Both the position numbers and the translations under genes were made by a program. Shown one piece after another: positions 17,528 through 23,559 of a stretch of 64,000 nucleotides of DNA. This DNA is from HKST-UBA178 sp965223815. GTDB lineage: Bacteria > Pseudomonadota > Gammaproteobacteria > Chromatiales > Chromatiaceae. The DNA is taken from positions 992,001 to 1,056,000 of the forward strand of contig OZ245019.1 of the NCBI GenBank assembly GCA_965223815.1. The letters run 5' to 3'. The notes beneath the pieces are model-generated. The model worked only from the letters and a program-made list of their open reading frames with translations. It was not told the DNA's origin and searched no databases. Within the stretch, counting starts at the first letter, position 1, and every line of letters begins with the position of its first letter.

Positions 17528-19425
17528 GATACGTCCTCCCGTGAGTCATCTGGGTCTGGAAAGGTGATGGTAAACCGGCTTCCCTGTCCCAGTTGACTGT
17601 CTACCTTCATGCGCCCTTGATAGCGTTCCATCAGTGTGCGGGTGATGGATAGGCCCAACCCTGTTCCCTGTGCGTTGTCGGCCCGGCGACTGAAAAACGG
17701 ATCGAATATTTTAGATAGATCCTCGAGGGGAATTCCAACTCCGTTGTCTTCGACGCTCATACTAACCTGGCCTCCGTTTCGTCTGCTGGTAACGCGCAGC
17801 CTGCCGCCCCTGGGCATGGCATGGAAGGCATTCTGAACAAGATTCAAGATTGCAATGCGGATATCGCTCTCGTTGGCGATAACACGAGGGTTGGACGAGT
17901 CCAGGTCCTGGTTTATCTCGATTCCGTCCTCAACCGCTTCCCACTTGAGCAGGGTAAGAGTTTCATCTATCGCCTGATTCAGGTGGACTATTTGTTTTTC
18001 TGCGGCTGTGAACATACTCATTTTCAGTAGCCGTTCCGTCACTTCGATACAGCGATTGATCTCCCTGTCCACCAATTCCATGCAGCCTTGCACCTTGGGC
18101 GGGACGTCAACCTGAGTATTCCTGCCATAGCGGATTGTTGAATCCAATGCGAGGCGCACCGAAGCCAACGGGTTGTGAATTTCATGGGCCACACCCGCTG
18201 CCAAGCGCCCCAATTCCGACATCTTCTGTTCGTGGGAGATTTGTAACGTCTGTCCCAGATCTCGTATAGACTCGATTATCATCAGCTCTCCGGGGTTGCT
18301 CTCCTCATGTCCCGAAATCAATGGGGCGGCGTAGACTTCAGCGGCCATTTTATCACCCCGGTTGGTGATGTGGTGATGCAGCACCTTTATTGGCGCTCTC
18401 TTTTGGGTGATCGTTTTGAGGGGGCAGTTGATGAGGGTCGGGACACAGGGTGTATCACTATCGTGAGTGGCCTTGTAACAGGGCAGCGCCAGTGCCTCCT
18501 CTGGATTCAATCCCAATTGTTCACAATAAGCCTTGTTTGCTAGTACCACCTGGTAGTGTCCGTTAATGACCCGGATACCATCTGGATTGGCGTCTACCAG
18601 AGCTTGCAGAAACGCACGCCTTCTCCGGTTGGAGAGCAGGCTATTTTGTAGATTCTCCGCCATTTGGTTGAACCGCATTCCCAGCTGTGACACCTCATCG
18701 GCCCCCGAAACCGGTACCCTGGCGTTGAGATCCCCCGAGGCCAATGCCTGGCTGGTGCGCTCAAGCGTTCTGACCGGGGTGATCACGAACCGGCGGATAA
18801 ACCACCAACCGCCGGCCAGATTTATCAGGACCACGATGGCTCCGGAACCCATCAGCATCAGTGTCGTTGTACCCGCTTGCTGTTGGATTGCCGAGGCATT
18901 GTAGTCAATTACAAGCGTGCCGTTGACCGGATTTACTTGGGCTGCCCCATGGCACTCTTTGCACTGTGGGCGGTTGGCAACAGGATGTACTGTTCGCAAC
19001 ACCATCTCTCTTTGTTCGTTTTCGGTGAAGAAGCTAAACGGCCGCGGTGTGGTCGAAGGATCGAACACGCATTCCGGACAGTTCAGATCCAGCTTGCCGT
19101 TGAGGCTTTCGGGTTGATCGGAAAACCTGATCTCTCCATTGCGATTGATGATAACTACGCGCTCTACCCCTTGTTGTTGACCAAACTGGTCGACGATCGC
19201 GCGCAGCATATCCAGGTCCCGCCTTAACATTGCAGCTTCCAGTGAAGTCTGCAGCAAGCGATTGGTCTGGGCGGTCGCATCGGCTTGTTGCTTTCCAAGT
19301 TGGCCCTGGTACATTCCCAGGAACAAGATCAGGAAAAGAATGGAGAAGGCGATCAGCCCTAACGCGGTTCCTGCGAGGAACTTTCGGTTTAGGCTGCTGG
19401 AGTACCAACTTACCAATGAGACCAT
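17524..19425 (-). CDS. Sensor histidine kinase with periplasmic CxxCH motif
   Basis: A 633-residue membrane kinase: helix 1 at about 16-38, a periplasmic domain 40-186, helix 2 about 187-209, HAMP to about 260, PAS about 270-390, then HisKA (AAGVAHEIHNPL, His414) and HATPase_c (NLVQNAFHAM, DNGVGIP, GTGLGLSI). The periplasmic loop has a c-type haem motif CKECH (155-159) and a further CPEC pair at 116-119, so it may be a haem- or thiol-based redox sensor. The PAS has a Cys-rich turn (PCYKATHDSDTPC, NCP). It is translationally coupled to the sigma-54 regulator and divergent from the redox operon. Start at 19425 is backed by GGGAGCAGCTAG. Confidence 0.9.
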   Translation of the reverse strand: MVSLVSWYSSSLNRKFLAGTALGLIAFSILFLILFLGMYQGQLGKQQADATAQTNRLLQTSLEAAMLRRDLDMLRAIVDQFGQQQGVERVVIINRNGEIRFSDQPESLNGKLDLNCPECVFDPSTTPRPFSFFTENEQREMVLRTVHPVANRPQCKECHGAAQVNPVNGTLVIDYNASAIQQQAGTTTLMLMGSGAIVVLINLAGGWWFIRRFVITPVRTLERTSQALASGDLNARVPVSGADEVSQLGMRFNQMAENLQNSLLSNRRRRAFLQALVDANPDGIRVINGHYQVVLANKAYCEQLGLNPEEALALPCYKATHDSDTPCVPTLINCPLKTITQKRAPIKVLHHHITNRGDKMAAEVYAAPLISGHEESNPGELMIIESIRDLGQTLQISHEQKMSELGRLAAGVAHEIHNPLASVRLALDSTIRYGRNTQVDVPPKVQGCMELVDREINRCIEVTERLLKMSMFTAAEKQIVHLNQAIDETLTLLKWEAVEDGIEINQDLDSSNPRVIANESDIRIAILNLVQNAFHAMPRGGRLRVTSRRNGGQVSMSVEDNGVGIPLEDLSKIFDPFFSRRADNAQGTGLGLSITRTLMERYQGRMKVDSQLGQGSRFTITFPDPDDSREDVS

Positions 19426-19442
19426 CTAGCTGCTCCCTGATT

Positions 19443-19457
19443 CTGTCAAATTGACAG
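19443..19457. promoter_or_regulatory. Perfect 15-bp palindrome, probable activator/operator site
   Basis: CTGTCAAATTGACAG is a perfect inverted repeat (7-1-7). It lies 17 bp upstream of the kinase start codon and about 305 bp upstream of the sigma-54 promoter at 19762. Two close relatives lie at 20832 and 20897. It probably serves both as operator for autoregulation of the two-component genes and as a distal enhancer. Confidence 0.75.
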
Positions 19458-19761
19458 ATAAAGTAGGATCCATTAGTGCTTATCGAATACTTCTAAATTG
19501 CTACTGTCGCGTCCAGAAAGCAAATATCTCGTCTGTAGCTTGTACTCCGCAGCTTCGTGGCTGTTGTTTTCAGGGCGCTGAGATCCGTCTTTTCAAGAAC
19601 GATATTTTTCATCGATGAGTATTTTCCCGCCGATGTTGGTTTAAGACCATGAACCGATGAGTTTTTTTATTTAGCGGTTTATTATCAGTACTATTTTGTC
19701 TCCCAAGATCACATGAAGGACCTCCGCTTTCCCATGGCGCGCGACATCAGGTTCGCGTTGC

Positions 19762-19777
19762 TGGCATATTGTTTGCT
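19762..19777 (+). promoter_or_regulatory. Sigma-54 promoter before the four-repeat exported protein
   Basis: TGGCATA-TTGT-TTGCT fits TGGCACG-N4-TTGCW, with the invariant GG (-24) and GC (-12) in correct phase. The expected transcript would start near 19788, leaving a leader of about 48 nt before the ATG at 19836. Confidence 0.7.
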
Positions 19778-19835
19778 GTCCTAAATATTCCAGGCACAAC
19801 TGCAGACAATTATTTGGAAATCCGGGGGAGGGAGT

Positions 19836-20771
19836 ATGTCGATGTTTGGTAATGCTGTAGGGAAATTGGTAGCGGTTTTTGCACTGGCCTTACCCGTGGT
19901 GGGGCTTTGCGTGGATGTCCCGATGCAGGATACCGATCTGCTCCGAGAAAAGTTGGGTGAGGCGGGGTGGCAGGTTGAGAAAAACGCCGAGGGTGATTTG
20001 ATCGTCAGGTCTCCAGTGTTTGAGGATGAACCAACGAAGACCGAGGCGCTGCCGGAGACCCGAACGGGTTCGGAACCGCTCATTCCGGCAACCGATGTTG
20101 ATGCCCTTGGTCGGCGCCTCGCGGCACTGGGCTGGCGAGTCGAGCGGGATGAGACTGGCGCGCTGCTGATTATTCCTGAAAACGGAAACGACACAACGAA
20201 CTCTGCTGCAACTGGTGCTGTGACCGCCGCATCTGCAAGCGAGATGGATCTATCACCGAATGAGGATTTGGCCGCGTTACTGAGCGCCAGCGGCTGGAGG
20301 GTAACAAGGGACGCCAACGGCGACCTCAACGTGAGCAGAGGCATTGAAGCGCCCAAATCTCAACAGCCCACCTCGGTGATAGTAAAGCCGTCGGATTTGG
20401 CCGCCGCTAAAGAGACGCTTGTTTCGGCAGGATGGAAGCTGCAGGAGGGTTCGGATAACAGCATGCTGTTGTTCCCCACGAGGGAGGCCAGACCAGCAAC
20501 CAATGCTCCTCAGACCGGAAGTAGCGAAGCTATGACTTCGGTTGCGGACAGCGGGGTAGAGCTACCCATCGACAGTTGGGGGAAGGCAAAGACCATTGCT
20601 GAGCATTGGTTGGATGCCCAGACCAATTCCGATGAGCTGCTGGTTGGCAAGATAAGGAAGATTAATTGGATTTACCTTGTAAGCATCGTTGAGCGTGGTG
20701 CTCCCCACAGGCTAAAGAACCAAATAGCGATCCGGAATCGTGATGGTGGTGTTGTCCCCGTTTTCCGATAA
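19836..20771 (+). CDS. Exported protein with four GWxVE-type repeats, unknown
   Basis: A 311-residue protein with a signal peptide (GKLVAVFALALPVVGLCV) and four diverged repeats of about 35-45 residues. Each repeat has the pattern Lxx.L..xGW.vE+d..G.L.v: KLGEAGWQVEKNAEGDLIV, RLAALGWRVERDETGALLI, LLSASGWRVTRDANGDLNV and TLVSAGWKLQEGSDNSMLL. Acidic Thr/Ser-rich linkers join them. The C-terminal 70 residues (GKAKTIAEHWLDAQTN, KIRKINWIYLVSIVE) differ and may be a separate domain. No family is recognised. Because it has its own sigma-54 promoter beside the regulator genes, it is likely part of the same response as the downstream redox operon. Confidence 0.65.
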   Translation: MSMFGNAVGKLVAVFALALPVVGLCVDVPMQDTDLLREKLGEAGWQVEKNAEGDLIVRSPVFEDEPTKTEALPETRTGSEPLIPATDVDALGRRLAALGWRVERDETGALLIIPENGNDTTNSAATGAVTAASASEMDLSPNEDLAALLSASGWRVTRDANGDLNVSRGIEAPKSQQPTSVIVKPSDLAAAKETLVSAGWKLQEGSDNSMLLFPTREARPATNAPQTGSSEAMTSVADSGVELPIDSWGKAKTIAEHWLDAQTNSDELLVGKIRKINWIYLVSIVERGAPHRLKNQIAIRNRDGGVVPVFR

Positions 20772-20831
20772 AACACGGGAATCGCAGGATTCTTGGCATA
20801 GGGTTCTTCGTCCCCAGGTTAAGGCGCATTC

Positions 20832-20911
20832 ATGTCAAATTGGCAGAAGTAGAATCCTAGCAAAAACAAAGAGATATCAATCGCGGATCTTTTTGTCTGC
20901 CAATTTGACAG
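20832..20911. promoter_or_regulatory. Pair of enhancer-like sites for the NtrC-type regulator
   Basis: ATGTCAAATTGGCAG (20832-20846) and CTGCCAATTTGACAG (20897-20911) are close relatives of the perfect palindrome at 19443. They are also mutual inverted repeats: TGTCAAATTGGCAGA at 20833-20847 is the exact complement of 20896-20910. Their centres are about 63-65 bp apart, close to six helical turns. They lie about 90 to 170 bp upstream of the sigma-54 promoter, the usual enhancer range. Confidence 0.8.
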
Positions 20912-21000
20912 TCCCGGGATTTTATTCGCATCAAAGCCTCCGCCAGCTAGGGAGGTAAATTATCTTTTAAAACAATCAAATACCCTTTATTCCCTGCTAT

Positions 21001-21016
21001 TGGTACGCGAATTGCA
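21001..21016 (+). promoter_or_regulatory. Sigma-54 promoter of the Met-rich/molybdoenzyme operon
   Basis: TGGTACG-CGAA-TTGCA is a near-perfect sigma-54 promoter, with GG and GC in exact phase. Transcription would start near 21027, just before the small exported protein, and could cover the genes to 27589. Confidence 0.85.
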
Positions 21017-21083
21017 AAACTGAACAAAGTTGGAGCTGTATCAACTATCACGGACGTCGGCTTGGCGAAGGAGGGCGCGATCT

Positions 21084-21380
21084 ATGCGCGATCATTTAGG
21101 GATTTCTGTTGTTGGTCTGTGCACCATTACCTGTCTACTCTCTTCTAGTGCGAATGCAGATTATCCAATTGCAGGGTTAACGCCCGATCAAAGGCCTGCA
21201 GGCGCTCCGGTGATTGAGTGGGTTCAACATCCCAAAGCCTGGTATGAACAGGCACTCACCGGAATCCAACCCCCCTATCCCAAGAGCCTCTATTTTCTGG
21301 ACAACCAAGGCAACTGGTATACCCCGTTTAATAGGTCAGGAATGCTCGGTTACTACGACCTGCGGGGCTGGCATCCATAA
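21084..21380 (+). CDS. Small exported protein, first gene of the redox operon, unknown
   Basis: A 98-residue protein if started at 21084, where AAGGAGGG lies eight bases upstream. A Sec signal peptide (ISVVGLCTITCLLSSSANA) is followed by a mature part of about 74 residues rich in Trp, Tyr and Pro. This includes VIEWVQHPKAWYEQALTG and a C-terminal FLDNQGNWYTPFNRSG-type strand pair. It has no cysteine in the mature part and no known domain. The NQGNWYTPF turn has some likeness to the FRITPQGQIFFYPATG modules of the next protein, so both may belong to one structure. The frame stays open for about 52 codons past the stop, which I regard as chance. Confidence 0.65.
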   Translation: MRDHLGISVVGLCTITCLLSSSANADYPIAGLTPDQRPAGAPVIEWVQHPKAWYEQALTGIQPPYPKSLYFLDNQGNWYTPFNRSGMLGYYDLRGWHP

Positions 21381-21519
21381 CAACAGTTCAAAACAAGAAC
21401 GAACCGGATTCAATATGTTTCACCACGGGGTGGTGGACATCGTGGGATTCCAGACCGCTTGCTCGGGATGGAGTATTGCAACTTTAACAATCTTAACTAT
21501 CTGATGGAGGAAGTGAAAA

Positions 21520-22608
21520 GTGGCTATTTTTCGAATGCGTAGCTTGGTCCGTGGTTTGAAAGCTGTCGGTATGGCAGCTGCCGTTACCCTCGCTGCCGCT
21601 CCTGTTGCATCTGCAGGCATGTATGGCATGTCTGGTATGGATGGCATGTCCGGTATGGGCGGCATGTCCGGTATGGGCGGCATGTCCGGTATGGGCGGAA
21701 TGTCCGGTATGGGTGGAATGTCCGGTATGGGCGGCATGTCCGGTATGAGTGGCATGGGTGGCATGAGCGGTATGTCCGGCATGGGCGGAATGTCCGGTAT
21801 GAGTGGCATGGGTGGCATGAGTGGATATTTCCGTATTACGCCTCAAGGGCAGATTTTCTTTTATCCCGCTACCGGCATGAGCGGAATGTCCGGCATGGGC
21901 GGCATGTCCGGTATGGGCGGCATGAGTGGAATGTCCGGCATGGGCGGCATGTCCGGCATGGGCGGAATGTCCGGTATGGGTGGCATGTCCGGTATGGGTG
22001 GCATGTCCGGTATGGGCGGCATGAGTGGAATGTCCGGTATGGGCGGAATGTCCGGCATGGGCGGAATGTCCGGTATGGGCGGAATGTCCGGTATGGGCGG
22101 AATGTCCGGTATGGGCGGAATGAGTGGTATGTCCGGCATGGGCGGTCATTGGGTTTGGGTTCCCGCCGGTATGGGCGGAATGTCCGGCATGGGCGGAATG
22201 TCCGGCATGGGCGGCATGAGTGGAATGTCCGGCATGGGCGGAATGTCCGGTATGGGCGGCATGTCCGGCATGGGCGGCATGTCCGGCATGGGCGGAATGT
22301 CCGGTATGGGCGGCATGTCCGGTATGGGCGGCATGTCCGGTATGGGCGGCATGTCCGGTATGGGCGGCATGTCCGGTATGGGCGGCATGTCCGGTATGAG
22401 CGGTTATTTCCGCATTACCCCTCAGGGTCAGATCTTCTTCTATCCCGCCACCGGAATGAGCGGAATGTCTGGCATGGGTGGAATGTCCGGCATGGGTGGC
22501 ATGAGCGGCATGTCCGGCATGGGCGGAATGTCCGGCATGGGCGGAATGTCCGGCATGGGCGGTATGAGTGGCATGGGTGGCATGAGTGGTATGTCCGGCT
22601 GGAAATAG
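21520..22608 (+). CDS. Exported Met-rich MSGMGG-repeat protein
   Basis: A 362-residue protein. The GTG start at 21520 has GGAGG nine bases upstream; an ATG at 21535 is the alternative. After a basic N-region and a signal peptide (GMAAAVTLAAAPVASA) nearly the whole mature chain is MSGMGG or MSGMSGMGG repeats, about one third methionine. They are broken by two identical 17-residue modules, YFRITPQGQIFFYPATG at residues 103-119 and 296-312, and one GHWVWVPAG at about 209-217. No cysteine. The two modules differ at eight codons, all third-position synonymous changes, so their amino-acid sequence is under selection. Possible roles: methionine sink for oxidants, copper binding, or a structural matrix. 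It is the second gene of the sigma-54 operon. Confidence 0.85.
   Translation: MAIFRMRSLVRGLKAVGMAAAVTLAAAPVASAGMYGMSGMDGMSGMGGMSGMGGMSGMGGMSGMGGMSGMGGMSGMSGMGGMSGMSGMGGMSGMSGMGGMSGYFRITPQGQIFFYPATGMSGMSGMGGMSGMGGMSGMSGMGGMSGMGGMSGMGGMSGMGGMSGMGGMSGMSGMGGMSGMGGMSGMGGMSGMGGMSGMGGMSGMSGMGGHWVWVPAGMGGMSGMGGMSGMGGMSGMSGMGGMSGMGGMSGMGGMSGMGGMSGMGGMSGMGGMSGMGGMSGMGGMSGMGGMSGMSGYFRITPQGQIFFYPATGMSGMSGMGGMSGMGGMSGMSGMGGMSGMGGMSGMGGMSGMGGMSGMSGWK
21631..22602 (+). repeat. 18-bp coding repeat (MSGMGG) array
   Basis: Tandem 18-bp units of the type ATGtccGGtATGggcGGm run through most of the gene, with occasional 9-bp MSG additions. Codons for Gly and Ser vary between units (tcc/agt, ggc/ggt/gga), yet frame is never lost. 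Copy number probably varies between strains by slippage or recombination, and assembly of this stretch may be error-prone. Confidence 0.9.
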
Positions 22609-22659
22609 GCGTGATCGCCTAAGTAGGTTAAGTCCAAGGATGGACTAGATGTAGTGTTT

Positions 22660-22689
22660 GGGGCAGGGCGCCGGGAGGCGTCCCGCCCC
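22660..22689 (+). promoter_or_regulatory. GC-rich hairpin between Met-rich gene and cytochrome gene
   Basis: GGGGCAGGGCGCC and GGCGTCCCGCCCC form a stem of about 13 bp (one mismatch, one G-U) with a four-base loop. No T-run follows, so it is probably not a full terminator. It is placed to stabilise or partly separate the message of the Met-rich protein from the enzyme genes. Confidence 0.55.
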
Positions 22690-22734
22690 GCGCTCAAGGT
22701 CTGAGTAGTTGGTAACGGGGCAAGGAGTGGATCA

Positions 22735-23532
22735 ATGTTAGTGGAAAAGGCAATTCTGTATACAAGTTTGGTCTTCGGGTTATTGATCTTGAGTGGAGGA
22801 GTAGTAGTTGCCGACAATAATCCGGAACTAGAGTATGAACGTGCCCGTTGGCATCCATCCCACTTCAAACCCGAAATTAATACGACGACCGATGAGCAGT
22901 GTCTTAGCTGCCATCAGGAAATAATTGAGCGCAAGGTATTGGAAGCCTCACCTGCGGGTGTCAAGGTTTCACAAACATTGGCTTGGTATCAGACTCTCCA
23001 CACTTATAAGGGAGAGCAGGAGACTTTTCATCGGCGCCATCTGGTCACACCTATGGCGCAGAATTTGATGGACATGAAATGCAATACCTGCCACCAAGGA
23101 AACGACCCCAGGGAGGAGGCACCACCTTCTCCAAGTGCTGAGCCGGAAGATATTGTTCTGCGCAAGATGGTAGACCCGGATATATGCCTTATGTGTCATG
23201 GGGCGCACCCAGCAAAGATAATGGGCTTACCGGGTCCTTGGCCGGAGAGTCGGGACGCATTTCAAAACAATTGCCTGTTGTGTCACGCGGGTATCAGAAC
23301 CAACCGTCATCAGGTCGATTTTCTAAAAGCGCAAGCCATTGAAGAGGCTGCGGCAAAAGATGGTGACGTTTGCTATGGCTGCCACGGAGGGCGTCAATGG
23401 TACCGCATAGCATACCCGTATGCGCGCAACCCCTGGCCCGGCATGGCCAAGGAGGTTCCCGAGTGGGCCAAAGAGAGACCAACTCAATCGCAGGCTCGAT
23501 TCAGAGTGGAGCCAGAGAATGCAGCGGAATAG
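22735..23532 (+). CDS. Periplasmic pentahaem c-type cytochrome
   Basis: A 265-residue protein with a signal peptide or anchor (SLVFGLLILSGGVVVA) and five CxxCH haem motifs: CLSCH (56-60), CNTCH (116-120), CLMCH (151-155), CLLCH (180-184) and CYGCH (213-217). Additional His residues (for example in HTYKGEQETFHRRH) can serve as distal ligands. No NapC-type membrane domain. The C-terminus is Trp/Pro-rich. It precedes the DmsA-like gene by 27 bp and no integral-membrane anchor subunit is encoded in the operon. The likely role is therefore electron transfer between the molybdoenzyme and another periplasmic or quinone-linked partner. Confidence 0.88.
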   Translation: MLVEKAILYTSLVFGLLILSGGVVVADNNPELEYERARWHPSHFKPEINTTTDEQCLSCHQEIIERKVLEASPAGVKVSQTLAWYQTLHTYKGEQETFHRRHLVTPMAQNLMDMKCNTCHQGNDPREEAPPSPSAEPEDIVLRKMVDPDICLMCHGAHPAKIMGLPGPWPESRDAFQNNCLLCHAGIRTNRHQVDFLKAQAIEEAAAKDGDVCYGCHGGRQWYRIAYPYARNPWPGMAKEVPEWAKERPTQSQARFRVEPENAAE

Positions 23533-23559
23533 CGAACTGGGAGATTGGAGTAAAAGACG

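Larger units (their letters stand above)
19426..19835. other. Divergent regulatory region of 410 bp, no gene
   Basis: Between the kinase gene and the four-repeat exported protein I see no coding frame. It holds the palindrome at 19443 and the sigma-54 promoter at 19762, with AT-rich DNA between them that could bend and bring the two together. Confidence 0.7.
20772..21083 (+). other. Control region of the redox operon, no gene
   Basis: These 312 bp hold two enhancer-like palindromes, the sigma-54 promoter at 21001 and a leader of about 57 nt. In the leader an upstream in-frame start (21030) is possible, but the ATG at 21084 has the better ribosome binding site. Confidence 0.7.

Noticed and set aside
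21381..21541. In-frame open continuation after the stop of the small exported protein (about 52 codons)
   Set aside because: A stretch this long without stops is expected by chance fairly often, it overlaps the next gene's ribosome binding site, and no family likeness is seen.
21493..22149. Minus-strand frames of H/T/G-rich and P/M/I/D-rich repeats antisense to the Met-rich gene
   Set aside because: They are mirror products of the 18-bp repeat and have no ribosome binding site or signal sequence.
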